From Sabethes cyaneus (lineage: Eukaryota; Arthropoda; Insecta; Diptera; Culicidae), in the NCBI RefSeq assembly GCF_943734655.1, contig NC_071354.1, positions 157,625,142 through 157,689,141 on the forward strand: a DNA stretch of 64,000 nt, given 5' to 3'. Below the pieces are notes generated by a model. That model made no database searches. It saw nothing but the letters and a program-made list of their open reading frames with translations, and was not told where the DNA came from. The translations under genes and the position numbers were made by a program. Position 1 is the first letter of the stretch. Each line of letters starts with the position of its first letter. Below are positions 45,838 to 57,475 of the stretch, piece by piece.

Positions 45838-47442
45838 GCAATCAATGCCAATGGCGTGTGTTTGAACCTTAATAATATATTTTCTTGTCCAGTAAAGTGC
45901 ATTTACTGCTTCTTCTCCTGCTTTTTAACGGCAGCTGATTTGATCTTTGATAAAGAAACGGCGTCTTTGAAATGACTGATAATATGGCGTTTTCGTCGAA
46001 TTGCTTTGCGATCAGAGCCGGTTGACCTATAGAAATGGAAGATTAGAAGACCAATCGTTTTGTTTTTTTTTTTCTATTTCTCGTTAAGCGTTTTTGAAGT
46101 GTATGGTTTCCATCCAGACTACCGCTTTAGAAAAAAATAACCATGCGTCTCCTTTCTTCAAATGAAGGGGCCACCTTACACCGGCACCACTGAGTACTAC
46201 AGTACCGAAGCCAAATGGAAGACCATGCGTTACCATTTGCAATGGAAAGATGGATGCGCCTTGTACCGTTTGGTTGCTAATAAATTAGCTTGTAAAAGTT
46301 TGAATCTGTATCAAATTAAGCATAATTACAATTACTTAATTAGTACAGCCACGCAATTTACGGAATATTTATTAGTGTAAACATGTTTGAATGTTAGAAT
46401 CTACAGTTACCCTACATATAATATGCAGGACAATATTATTTCTAATCTTACAGGTAAGTGTTGTGGATAAACTTGCTATCGGTAGTGTAAGTATTATAGC
46501 ACCCGGCTCCACCGTACCGTATGAACCGGCGAATGCAGGATAAAGCTACATGAAAAAATGCATGCTAAGGGTGTTTGCTATTGGCGTAAATGATTTGTTA
46601 GATAAATTGCATGGATGTATTATTTCTTCTCTGTTATAGTCGCGTAAGGTGCAATATCATTAATCTCTGGGCTGCTTTTGTTAGGCTGACGCAAGAATAA
46701 TTTTTCCATTGAGTTTCAGCTCACTCCACCTTGTGCGAATAAGCGATGGATTTGATAATGATCATGATGGTGCCCCTGATGACCTGATAAAGCAGTACTG
46801 CCGTATGCTCTAGTTTAACGAAGCGGAAGTGACACTGATTGGACAGAACATAGATAAGGTAACTGGTTAATATTCAAATATTGAAAAACATTCTAGTCGA
46901 TAGTTTAAAACTCTTCATTACTTAGCAAATATTTAGCATATGAATATTGAAAATAATTTATTAAAATTCACAACCGTGTTTTTACAATGCGATTTATTCG
47001 CAGACTTTGAACAACATAAGATAAGAAAACTTTCTCAGATAGTTAGTTTAGCACTTATTAAAAATTCAATTAGATAAACAAATATTATTCCCTGAATACA
47101 GTAAAAGTGATATTAAAAATTCATGACACATACTTAATTTGTTGTAAAAACATAATCGCTACCAAATTAAAATTTTACAAAACTTAATAATGTGTTTTCA
47201 TATATTTGCAGAGCCTGTTTTCTGCGATACATGTTTCAACAACCACCAATTAGTTTTGCACCGAGCACGTGGTATCGCAACATGCATCAGTCGCTATAAA
47301 TTTGACAACACATTAGAAAGCTTTTGCTCGGATCGTGCTTAACTGAAACCAGAAGCATTTACCTACCTACATTCGGCAGCAGAGCAAGCATCAGAGGCAC
47401 CAACGCCAGTCAAAATAATACCGACCGACAGCTGCTAGTGTT
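45838..47442 (+). other. Possible decayed host exons, otherwise unassigned
   Basis: Three stretches look exon-like: 46162-46380 (open frame with GTTEYYSTEAKWKTMRYHLQ), 46735-46856 (ISDGFDNDHDGAPDDLIKQY, one stop, ending at AAG|GTAACT) and 47213-47340 (after a TTTGCAG acceptor-like site). No protein family was recognised and the frames do not join cleanly. Confidence 0.25.
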
Positions 47443-47931
47443 TTGGTTGTTGGTTGTTTTTTTCTGTTTCAAAAGCACATGAGACGGTACCAAGCTGCTT
47501 ATTTTCTTATCCCTTCATTCGGTTGTGTTTTAATTTTCTTGGTATTTTTTATCAATAATTCGTCGTGGGTATTTGTGGATATAATGTTGATGATGCAATA
47601 TGCATTGCAGATGTTGCCCATAATTCTATCGCATCATGCTACAATTTATAACCTCCGAGGAAAGCGAATGCAAAATCTATGCAGAAAAAATATGAATTGA
47701 AAAAATACGCAACGGCGGCAAAAAATGCAATTTCGGTTCGTTTTCCATATGCATGCGGTTCGGAGCGAAATGTGGCGTCTTGCTTGAGTGCTTTTCTGCG
47801 AACTAGGGGATGATGGTTGTATAGCATTGAAAAGGGTCAAAGTGGCACAGCGGCACGGCCGGCGGACCGGTAGACCTCGTTCTTTCGTCGGCACTGCAAA
47901 TAGCATTCACCGACGCAACAGGTCCTGGATG

Positions 47932-47991
47932 TCGGAGTGGATGCTATTGTTAGTTTGCCTATTCATCAGCGGTAGCCAAGTGCAGCCCTAA
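47932..47991 (+). other. Possible signal-peptide coding segment
   Basis: ATG at 47932 reads MSEWMLLLVCLFISG and then stops after five more residues. A weak GT donor lies before the stop. It could be a tiny first exon or chance. Confidence 0.2.
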
Positions 47992-48950
47992 GCGCGAAGG
48001 GCGCCATTTTTTTTTGTTCAACCTTTGGAAACAGACAATGAGCTCCCGCTAGTATAAGAACATATTGCCCGAAACAAACTCTTTTTGCCCATTCAGCATG
48101 ACGTACCTACCATGGAAATTATTTCGTTCTATTTTTGCAATGAAATGGATATTTCTGGTTCGTCTTTGTCAGAAATATCCGTATCTTTGCAGGTAAAAAT
48201 AAAACAACACGCGTCTCCATTGCACTCTTGTAACTTTGTTTCTTTAAAGAACCTCAAAAGTAAAACTTGTACATTTAAATATTTTTGATGTATTATATTA
48301 AAACCCGATTAAATCCACCTGGGGGTGGAAGGAACCTTTGGTATCAACACTATGAAAATCGGTTTAGTGAATCGGTTTGAGTAAATGAAAGATACGGGTC
48401 GAAAATTTTCAGAAAATTAATAAGTTTACAAAATTTGAGCAAAATCAAGCACTTTTCAATATTGATACATCCTTTTTTCGTGAAATTACTGAGTAAGTAC
48501 AAGAGGGCAGGACTTGAAAATGTCATCTTCAACTGCAAATCGTCACTCAATAATGGAGCAATGAAGCTTCGGTTTCAACTGAAGCAGCACCGGTTTGCTT
48601 CAAAACTGGCTCAAGCAGTGTCAGTAAAACGGTTTTCACTTTATCTTGATAATCGATTTGAAAGTTTCATTTGTACTTTTTAAAGCAAATAAATTGAATT
48701 TGACTAACATTTCCTAACGTAACGCATATTAAAATTAGCCTAGTCAACATCGGAAAATCGTGCCTGACTTTCAGTCATCGTCACTTGAAACAGTCCCCAA
48801 CTTCAGCTGAAGCAAGCTTGAAACATTCTGTTCAATTAATAACAAAAAGTCGCTTTATGTATGAAGCGATGGTGAAAGAAAGTCAACTTCATTCGTTTGT
48901 TTCGATGAAGCCGGGCCCCGCAAGGGGTAGCCATCTAACCTGGAAGCTAT
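47992..48950. other. Unassigned stretch
   Basis: No gene recognised. 48300-48400 (CCACCTGGGGGTGGAAGG hairpin) may be part of a repeat. Confidence 0.3.
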
Positions 48951-48951
48951 C

Positions 48952-49057
48952 CCAAGTAACAATGTGAGTTTTATTGTACTCTTATGACAGTTTTTATGAC
49001 CAATTTTGGTTTTAAATACCATCATAAGAGTGTAATAAAACCCGAATTGTTACTTGG
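48952..49057. mobile_element. 106-bp hairpin MITE
   Basis: CCAAGTAACAATGTGAG at the left pairs with CGAATTGTTACTTGG at the right. The inner parts TTTTATTGTACTCTTATGA and TCATAAGAGTGTAATAAAA extend the inverted repeat to about 36 bp. Confidence 0.82.
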
Positions 49058-49128
49058 AATCTACTCCGTATTTAGACGACAACGTCAAGAGTATACAGTT
49101 GTCCAACGAAGCTCGCAGCTAGCGCACA

Positions 49129-49835
49129 TAGCTTTAAAAGCCGCAATGCAAGCGTCGCCGGAGTGTTCAGGACGGTGCTACAGAACTGCCCAAAGGAACG
49201 TCACTTCTCGAACATGTAGAAGAGATGGTGGCTAGTATTACTGCTTATACGGGAAAGTTCCCCGGAAATCCAGCATCGTATAGACCAATCTGTGTGCTGG
49301 ACACACTAGGAAAGCTGTTGGAAAGGATCATCCTCAACAGGTTGACGAAGTTTATGAATAGTGCACACGATTTGTCGAGGATGCAATTCGGATTTCGGAA
49401 AGGGATGTCAACGGGAGACGCTGTCCGAACAGTAGTCGATAAAACTGAAATGTCGTCCAAACAGAAGCAAAGAGGCGATCGATATTGCGCTGTGATAATG
49501 ATTGACGTCAAAAACGCCTTCAATAGCGCTAGCTGGGTGACTATAGCCGTGTCACTGCACAGAATGACTACCTGTGCAAGATCCTGAAGAGTTACTTCCA
49601 GAACCGAGTGTTGGTGTACACGGTCAAAGGGCTGGGATCGCTGATTAAGGCGGAAGTTCCTCAAGGCTCTAATCTCGGTCCAACGTTATGGAATGGGATG
49701 CACAATGGTGCGTTGACTCTCAAACTGTCAAAAGGGATTGCTGGCTTTACAGATGACATCTTTCTGTATTGTCGGTAGCAGGTGAAACGCTGGAAGATGT
49801 AGAAAGGGTTATGGCCACGGAGGCAATCGGTTTGA
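49129..49835 (+). pseudogene. R1/LOA-group LINE reverse transcriptase relic, 5' piece
   Basis: LKAAMQASPE (49132), then GNPASYRPICVLDTLGKLLE (49266), LSRMQFGFRKGMSTGDAV (49375), RGDRYCAVIMIDVKNAFNSASW with the catalytic Asp (49476-49540), a frameshift, LCKILKSYFQNRVLVY (49570), VPQGSNLGPTLWNGM (49655), and GFTDDIFL (49743), where the usual Ala of FADD is Thr. The piece ends in GETLEDVE-like codons where an insertion begins at about 49832; the thumb continues after it at 54025. It is of the same group as 13260-15742 but a different subfamily. Confidence 0.86.
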
Positions 49836-50218
49836 TGCCAATACCGGGGGTATTTTGAAAACCGTTTTTTCGGTATTGATAAATGCAATACCGGTAAAAC
49901 CGGTAAAAAACCAGTAGAAGTTAACATTTGAGAACTGCTTTTAAAAATTATATGATTTGAAGAGAATCTTTCCATAATCAATGGTATTAAATTTTTTTAA
50001 TTGAGCTAGGTCATTAAAATAATAATATTTAACAATGCGAAGAGCATTTACCGTGTCATCTTTTAAACGAGAACAAATTTTAATGAAAATCTTCCGGAGG
50101 CAGAGAATCTTCATTCGGTATCCACAGAGAAAGAAAGAACAATTCCTAGTGGTAAATTAGAAATGTGTCTAGGAAAACCCTTGTTCAAGAGTTTACTGAA
50201 TACTGACATTTATGATAA

Positions 50219-52585
50219 ACTAGCTGACCCGACAAACTTCGTATTGCCACAAATTAACCTGTGTTGTACATAAATCATGAATCTCGGATGATCTTTGTCA
50301 CAATCTCGAGTTTTGCAAGCCCCCCAGTGGGCTGCGCTTCCGACGGCGGGTCACCGGCAACACACGCGACCGGCTCGTCCTGAATGATCTAGTGTTACTA
50401 TAGATAGTTTTTGTGGTCTTGTTATTGATTAATGTTTTATGGAAGAGTCTCGAATTTCTCGAGTTGGATTAGTTTTTGAGTTTCGCAAAAATTTCTGTTT
50501 TATTTGTATGAGAGTCCATATCCCCCTACCACAGGGGTGAGAGGTCTCTAACTATCATAAAATAAATTCAAGACTCAAAAATCTCCTACATGCTAAATTT
50601 GGTTCCATTTGCTAGATTAGTACTCAAATTATAAGGAAATTTGTATTTCATTTGTATGGGAGCCCACCCTCTTAAAAGGGAAAGGGGTCGTAATACACCA
50701 CAGAAAAAAAATTCTACCATCTAAAACTCTCACATGCCAAATTTGGTTCCATTTGCTTGATTAGTTCTAAAGTTATGAGCAAATTTGTATTTCGTTTGAA
50801 TGGGAGCCCCCCCCCTCCTAAAAAGGTAAGAAGTCCTAATTCATCATGGGAAAAATGGTTGCCTCCAAAAACACCCACATGCCAAATATGGTTCCATTTG
50901 CTTGATTAGTTCTCGAATTATGAGGAAATTTGTATTTCATTTGTGTAGAAGCCCCCCCTCTTGAAGTGTGGAAGGATCCTAATTCACCGTAGAAAATATT
51001 TTTGCCTCCAAAAACCTCCACATGCCGAATTTGGTTCTATTTGTTTGATTAGTTCTCGAGTTATGGGGAAATTTGTCATTCATTTGTATTGGAGCCCCCC
51101 CTCCTAATGTGGGAAGAGGTCCTAATTCATCACAGAAAAAATTCTTGCCTCCAAAAACACCTACACGCCAAATTTGGTTCCATTTGCTGGATTAGTTCTC
51201 GAGTTATGAGGAAATTTGTATTTCGTTTGTATAGGACCCCCCCTCCTAAAGTGGGGAGGGGTCCCAATTCATCATTGAAAAAAAAATTGTCTACAAAAAC
51301 ACATACATGCCAAATTTGGTTCAATTCGCTTGATTAGTTCTCGAGTTATGAGGAAATTTGTATTTCATTTGTACAGGAGCCCCTCCTCTTAAAGTAAGGA
51401 GGGGTCCTAATTCACCATAGAAAATTTTCTTGCTCTCGAAAACCTTCACATGCCAAATTTGGTTCCATTTGCTTGATTAGTTCTCGAGTTAGGAGGAAAT
51501 TTGTATTTCATTTGTACAGGAGCCCCCCGTCTTAGAGTGGGGAGGGGTCCTAATTCACCGTAGAAAATTTTCTTGCCCTCGAAAACCTTCACATGCCAAA
51601 TTTGGTTCCATTTGCTTGATTAGTTCTCGAGTTATGAGGAAATTTGTATGGAAGCCCCCCCTCTTAAAGGGGAGAGGAGTTACAATTCCCCTTATAAAGA
51701 GGGAGGGGTCTCAATTTACCATAGAATAAATTCTTGTCACCGAAAACACCCACATGCCAAATTTGGTTCTATTTGCTTGATTATTTCTCGAGTTATGAGG
51801 AAATATGTATTTCATTTGTATAGGAGCCCCCCCTCCTAAAGTGGGGAGAGGTTCTTATTCATCGTAGAAAAAATTCTTGCCTCCAAAAACACCTACATGC
51901 CAAATTTGGTTCCATTTGCTGGATTAGCTCTCGAGTTATGAGGAAATTTGTATTTCGTTTGTATAGGAGCCCCCCCCCCCCTTTTAAAGTGGGGAGGGGT
52001 CCCAATTCATCATAGAAAAAAATTTTGTCTCCAAAAACACACACATGCCAAATTTGGTTCCATTTGCTTGGTTAGTTCTCGAGTTATGAGGAAATTGGTA
52101 TTTCATTTGTACAGGAGCCCCCCCTCTTAAAGTGAGGAGGGGTCCTAATTCCACATAGAAAATTTTCTTGCCCTCGAAAACCTTCACATGCCAAATTTGG
52201 TTCCATTTGCTTGATTAGTTCTCGAGTTATGAGGAAATTTGTATGGAAACCCCCCTCTTAAAGGGGAGAGGAGTTATAATTCCCCTTATAAAGAGGGGAG
52301 GGGTCTCAAATTACCCTAGAATAAATTCTTGTCACCGAAAACACCCACATGCCAAATTTGGTTCTATTTGCTTGATTAGTTCTCGAGTTATGCAGAAATT
52401 TGTGTTTCATTTGTATGGGAGCCCCCCCTCTTAGTGGGGGGAGGGGTCTCTAACCATCACTAAAACCTTTCCTGACCCCAAAAACCTCTACATGCAAATT
52501 TTCACGCCGATTGGTTCAGTAGTTTTTGATTCTATAAGGAACACAGGACAGACAGACAGAAATCCTTTTTTATAGGTATAGATTA
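50219..52585 (+). mobile_element. Minisatellite-bearing element, copy 2 (longest)
   Basis: Head ACTAGCTGACCCGACAAAC (50219), then about 13 units of ~144 bp from 50500 to 52450, and the tail ACAGACAGACAGAAATCC...TATAGGTATAGATT. Each unit reads, in order, GAAATTTGTATTTCATTTG, GAGCCCCCCCTCC..., GGGGAGGGGTCCTAATTC, ATTCTTGCC, CACATGCCAAATTTGGTTCC and GATTAGTTCTCGAGTTATG. The C-rich and G-rich blocks can pair as a hairpin. GAAATTTGT recurs near 50636, 50780, 50924, 51066, 51211, 51353, 51496 and so on. No coding and no terminal inverted repeats; class unknown to me. Confidence 0.85.
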
Positions 52586-53224
52586 TAACTGAAAGTTCAG
52601 TTGATTTGGTTCCTTTGCCTACTGGGTTTCTGAATTTATTCCATTAACTTTTAAAATAATAAAACCTTGAAGAATTTTGTTTTCAAACATCCTTGAAGCT
52701 TTGAAGAATATTACAAAGTCATCCCGAATAGTGCGGTTAATTATAAAACGAATAAATTTAAATATACGAGCTCTCTCTGAAATTCTACCGATACAGTAAC
52801 TCGAACAGCAGTTGTGCGGTACCAGAAAGGTGTTCCGAGAGTAGTTTTAGAGTTCATAGTTCGTAAAGTTTGCAATTTTTTCGGTACAGCAATTCGACAG
52901 CAGCAGATTGGTTCTAGCACTGCGATAAAATCTTCTTTCTTCATGAATTCCTCATCGCATAAGTAAAGCATATCGTTGCTTCTCAGATCGGACAGAAACG
53001 ATCGAAGCGACGGTAGAAGCCCGCAGAATTGTCTCAGCCCTGCCAACAGGTTATTCTTACTAAAACTAAAGTTATTTCTATTCCAGTTTGTCCTGGCAAC
53101 CGAAAGAATTTCTTTTGCGTGTTGTACTCTGACATTTCTCTAGAGTTAATAGAGTATTTTCACTGAAGATTTTTCTTAACAGCTTCACTGATATCGCACA
53201 TTTCTTCTATTACGCAATATTCTT
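52586..53224. other. Unassigned part of the hAT-like insertion
   Basis: A minus-strand frame at 52741-53046 has no recognised domain. Confidence 0.35.
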
Positions 53225-53810
53225 AAGTATTTGGCGCATACAAGCAAGAAATCGGACCTACTTTACTCTTCGCAAAACGCTGCGATCAAGAAGCGCGAAG
53301 CGCCGCCGTACGAAGCAGACTATGTACAAAACCTTTATTTAACCGGTAGTTCTTTACGGACTTGAAGCTGTGACATCGCTCACGGTGGAAATACGCGCCC
53401 TTGTCGTGTTTGACCGGAAGATGCTACAGATGATATTTGCTGGAGTACAAACTGAAAGCAGAGAGTGGCAGAGGCGCATAAATCACGAACTAAAGGCATT
53501 ACTCGAGGAGATTCATTATACAGCTGACGAAAGTCGGTAGGCTACGGTGGAATGGACACGTCAAAGATGCCGGAAGACAGTTCTCTTTAACGACTCCATC
53601 GGCACCAGGAACAGATGGGCTCAACGTGCAAGATGGCTCGATCAAATTTGCGACTTCTGAGACAAATGGGAAATTGGCGTCGAGTAGCCCATGGAGTGGA
53701 ACGAGTTGAATGGAGACGACTTCTTGAAAAACACAGGGCACTCTGGTTCTATGCTGGCAGCGGTGAGGTATTTCGGCATGTTCCCTTTGGAAGAGCTACA
53801 TAATTGAGTT
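53225..53810 (+). pseudogene. RTE-like LINE C-terminal relic
   Basis: LRSRSAKRRRTKQTMYKTF (about 53290), PVVLYGLEAVTSL, ALVVFDRKMLQMIFAGVQTESREWQRRINHEL (53400-53490) and QRARWLDQICDF (53620) are the thumb and tail of RTE-type RT, parallel to 36330-37440. Stops occur after YKTFI and within the tail. Everything upstream of the thumb is missing, as in typical 5' truncation. Confidence 0.8.
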
Positions 53811-54024
53811 ATTATTTGTAGAACCTTTCAATCATGAAATTAAGTTTACCCCATGCTTCAAAAGTTTTACCAGCGATTCAGGCTTCTTGAGTTATTATTT
53901 GATCATGCAAAAAAATACCAAAAATACCGGTTTTTGATCGTGGAAAACCCGGTAATTCGGTATTGGAAAATAGCCCGGTAATACCAGTAAAACCGGTTTC
54001 GGTAAAACCGGTATTGCATCCCTA

Positions 54025-54400
54025 GGTATGATTGAGAGATGTGTTACGGGTCAGGAATTGGAGGGCCGTTCAGCGGGTGGAAATCACTGTTGGAGAGTAT
54101 GTTATAGCCTCGAAGCGAGTTCTGAAGAATCTGGCAATTCTGATCGACAATCGGCTTAAGAAACATCCACGTGAACCTTGCTCGTGAGAAGGCGGCGAAA
54201 GAATCCAACGCGGCGGCTAGAATTATGCCGAATAGCTGCGAACTTAGCAATAGTAAGCGTCGAATTCTGGCTAGTGTCTCCCTGTCGATTTTCATGTATA
54301 GCGGTCCAGCCACGACTTCTGCGTTGAGAACCAAACAAAATCTAGCAAAGCTGAACAGCTGGGGTTCGCACCCGTATAGTCATATACAAGTAAATAAAAA
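54025..54400 (+). pseudogene. R1/LOA-group LINE relic, 3' piece of 49129-49835
   Basis: Thumb-region motifs VEITVGEYVIASKRVLKNLA and ILIDNRL (54075-54160, normally KYLGVxIDxRL), then LAREKAAKESNAAARIMPN (54177) and RRILASVSLSIFMYSGP. They follow in family order from the 5' piece, so the two halves were one element before the insertion. Broken by frameshifts; no C-terminal Cys/His domain follows. Confidence 0.78.
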
Positions 54401-55277
54401 AAAAGAAAAAACATACTCTTTGGTTGTCTTTATTCGAAACTTGCCGTGCAATCTTCGGCAACGTACTGCTTTGCTTCTATCACATTGACCGAGTAGATAA
54501 CAGCCTATCTTCTCGGTAGTAGAAACAAAGAAATGCAAAGTCATACAAAAATAGTATCGTCGCATGGGGAAATGTTTGAGGTGCATACGGGGAGTATTAG
54601 AATTGGCAGAATAAAGCGGCTAGTGCCCAATTGAAGTCGCTAGACGATCGCAGTGTCTAGAGCACTGCAACGATTTCGTGCCCAGCCGAGTAATCCTCCG
54701 GGGAAAGTTTAACCACAGAGAACAGACCTCCATTCAAGAACAATTTTTTTCTTGAACTCTTGGATAAAATTTCAAATTATAATCGCCTACTAGCGTACTA
54801 GCGTTACCACCATTATGATTCTTTGATAAACTAAATGAATTGTACACATTTGTACAGCTTGCCTCTGGCGCTAGTATAAATGGACTAAGAACATTACACT
54901 AGCTCCAGAAGCTAGTTGTTATGAGGTTATTGAGTATTTCTCGTTAAAACGGGGCCACCACCGACACGAGGTCTTCAAATATAGGAACTTTTGTACTTGA
55001 TTGGTTGAAAATGGTTAAAAAATGAAAATAGAGGTTTTCTGTCAATATTTTTTTTCCACTAAATGTTCGGTTTTGACTCTTAGAAATGAAAAAATGATTT
55101 TTTTATTAACGCCCAACTACTGTAAAAATTAAAAGCTAAAATACGTATATTTCAACCCGGCACTTCTCGGATGCATTACATGCCTTTTTGTACCAGTGTC
55201 CTCTATTTTCGCCACTTCGAAACCATTTGTACCAGTCTTTACTCTTGTGGCAAGCAACACACGAAACGAAAAAGAAG
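54401..55277. other. Unassigned stretch
   Basis: An A-rich run at 54390-54410 may be the 3' end of a retroelement. The rest shows no gene or repeat structure. Confidence 0.35.
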
Positions 55278-55285
55278 GTAATCAT

Positions 55286-55469
55286 TAGAGTGACTATATA
55301 CAGAGTGGCGACAAGTCATCCCAAATGTATGCAATGCGGTTTTTCCAAGGTTTTTCTTTCTCTTTCCTGCATACGCGTTGGATAGGTCGTCTGCTCGATT
55401 GGAATGACACTGACAGATAATTATCATTCCAATTTTGACATTGTCGCCACTCTGTATATAGTCACTCTA
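55286..55469. mobile_element. hAT MITE, 184 bp, perfect 8-bp duplication
   Basis: The ends TAGAGTGACTATATACAGAG and its exact inverse continue through GTGGCGACA (at least 28 bp). GTAATCAT flanks it at 55278-55285 and 55470-55477. An 8-bp duplication with a TAGAGTG-type end fits the hAT superfamily. The identical ends imply recent activity. Confidence 0.88.
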
Positions 55470-55477
55470 GTAATCAT

Positions 55478-55829
55478 TAGCTTTTCATTCGTTTTGTCCT
55501 TTTCACTCAATCGCTGGTACACATATGTCAAAAGCTGGTGTACAATGCTGCCAGAAAATCTGAAAATTTTTAAAACTCAACATTCGTGATTTGGTGAAAA
55601 GAAACTCAACATTCTTGCAATTTGAATTGTTTAAAAAATCGTAGTAAATTCTGGAGTCAACGACAAAAATATATTTTTGCACCATTGTGCACTCGTATCG
55701 GGAGTACTTTCGAGAAAAAATAAGAAAAGGGGTATGATCTGACGGAATACCTCTATTACATGAGTTCACCAAGAGGCCCGACATTTAAAAAAAAGTTAAA
55801 TTTTTAGCAATCCTTGAGATTTATATCAT
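55478..55829. other. Unassigned stretch
   Basis: Nothing recognised. Confidence 0.35.
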
Positions 55830-56416
55830 ACTAGCTGACCCGACAAGCTTCGTATTGCCACAAACTAAACTGTGCTGTACATAAATCTGGAATCTCGGAT
55901 GATCTTTGTCACAATCTAGAGTTTTGCAAGTTTTCGAGGAGTTCAACCTTAGAGGATTCATTTTGGTAGTTTAATATACAAATTTGCTATTTTTCCTCAC
56001 AGTAAAGTAAAAAATAATTCCCCCAATTGCTTAGCCAGATAAAATAAAGCGGATAGCATTTAAATATTCGTCGTGATATTTCGCCGAATACTATTTTGCG
56101 GGAAACCAATTCTCAGTTGACCAAAACGCAGAATTTATAGTTTTGCGGAATACCATTTCGCGAAAAACCTTACGCGGAATGTACCATTTCAAAGAAAACC
56201 TTTTCGTGGGGAGTACCATTTCGCAGGGGTGATCCTCTCCTTAGTCGGTATTGCTCATTCGGACCCAACTGAAGGAAAGTAATAGAGGTCAGTAGACCTA
56301 GGAAAACAAATAAACCTAAACAGTATTGATTTCTGCGCGGGGGGGGGGGGGGGGTCCGATGGCTGGTCGTCACTCACGACAGACAGACAGACAGAAATTC
56401 GTTTTTATAGGTATAA
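55830..56416 (+). mobile_element. Minisatellite-bearing element, copy 3 (no long units)
   Basis: Head ACTAGCTGACCCGACAAG, the TTTGCGGGAAACC/TTTCGCGAAAAACC block at 56090-56230, AGTAGACCTAGGAAAACAAA, a 16-base G run near 56340, and the tail GACAGACAGACAGACAGAAA...TATAGGTATAAAT. It lacks the 144-bp units, so the array is dispensable for spread or was lost. Confidence 0.78.
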
Positions 56417-56954
56417 ATAAGATGATATTTCCACGATTCTGTAAAAAAGAGGAACAGGACTTTCGAATGGAATAAAGTTTTTAGGGGCCATCTTGGATTT
56501 GGTCGCCATATTTTATCAAAAAATCGCCATTTTCACCATGAGTCCTACGACCGATTTACATAAGTTTTATCCAAGTAGGGTTTGCTTGTATGTCTGTTCT
56601 CTGTGGTAAACCACACCGTTTAAAATCGGTAGATTGGGCAACCCCCTGGGATTAAGCTGGAAGACGTAAGTCAAATTGTCAAACCCTTACTTTAAACCTG
56701 GATGAACAGAAAGCATGGAGAAGTGAATTTCTACCGGACGCAGTTCTTATCTGTACACGGCTGCTTTAGGACTTAACCCTCTAACGGGTAACATCGCAAA
56801 AACGATCTAATCAAGCTACAACGAATGAAAAATTTCAAATGCTAATAACTAATAAACTACTGAACGAAACTAAACAATTTATAAGTCGTTGGATAGATAA
56901 AATGATCAGCAATTTTATGGAGGGAGTAAGAGAGAAATTCTATGGAGGGCGTAA
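56417..56954. other. Unassigned stretch
   Basis: Nothing recognised. Confidence 0.35.
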
Positions 56955-57475
56955 CAAGGGGGGGCTCCTATACTAATGAAACACAAATTTCCTCGAAACT
57001 CGTAAACTAATCAAGCAAATGGAACCAAATTTGGCATTTGGGGGTTTTAGAAGGTAGGATTGTTTTCTATGGTGTACCGAAACCCCTTCCCCTTCCCATA
57101 TAAATGAAATACAAATTTCCTAAAAAGGCCATTGCAATTAATTTTAAAAGTTTTTAAGTAAAAATGCCTAAAATCAATATTTTTTTTACTCGATTAAAAA
57201 AATCTCATTGTTTTTTTCGCCCCCCTCCCTTTCAGTGGCCCAACACCGGAAGGACAAAAACTTTATAAAATATTTGTAATGGCCTAAACTAATCAAGCAA
57301 ATGGAACTAAATTTGGCATGTGGGGATTTCAGAAGGCAAGAACGTTTTCTATGGTGATTTGAGACCCCTCCCCTCTTTAGGAGGGGGGGGGGCTCTCATA
57401 CAAATAATATACAAATTTCCTCATAACTCGAGAAATAATCAAGCAAAAGGAGCCAAATTAAATGCTTTGGCTTTA
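56955..57475 (-). repeat. Minisatellite units in reverse orientation
   Basis: Two to three units of the ~144-bp repeat (AACTAATCAAGCAAATGGAAC, CAAATTTGGCATGTGG, ACAAATTTCCTC) on the minus strand, interrupted by MITE copy D at 57127-57284. Confidence 0.75.
57127..57284. mobile_element. Harbinger/Tourist-like MITE, copy D, internally deleted
   Basis: 158 bp from GGCCATTGCAATTAATTTTA to TATTTGTAATGGCC. The right ~60 bp match copy C almost exactly (AACACCGGAAGGACAAAAAC). It is inserted in the minisatellite unit, which makes it younger than that array. Confidence 0.8.

Larger units (their letters stand above)
49832..54024. mobile_element. hAT-like insertion, about 4.2 kb, with nested elements
   Basis: The left end TGATGCCAATACCGGGG and the right end CCGGTATTGCATCCCTA are inverted repeats of the GGATGCAATACCGG type seen in hAT elements. 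Both ends carry arrays of ACCGGTAAAACCGG motifs (49845-49915 and 53925-54015). The 8-bp target duplication could not be fixed. The interior holds the minisatellite element and an RTE relic; no hAT transposase was recognised. Confidence 0.65.

Noticed and set aside
46162..47340. Endogenous viral element
   Set aside because: No recognisable viral motif, and the splice-like borders favour a host origin.
50500..52450. Satellite DNA array
   Set aside because: The same units occur in several short copies with common head and tail sequences, so a dispersed element fits better than a satellite locus.
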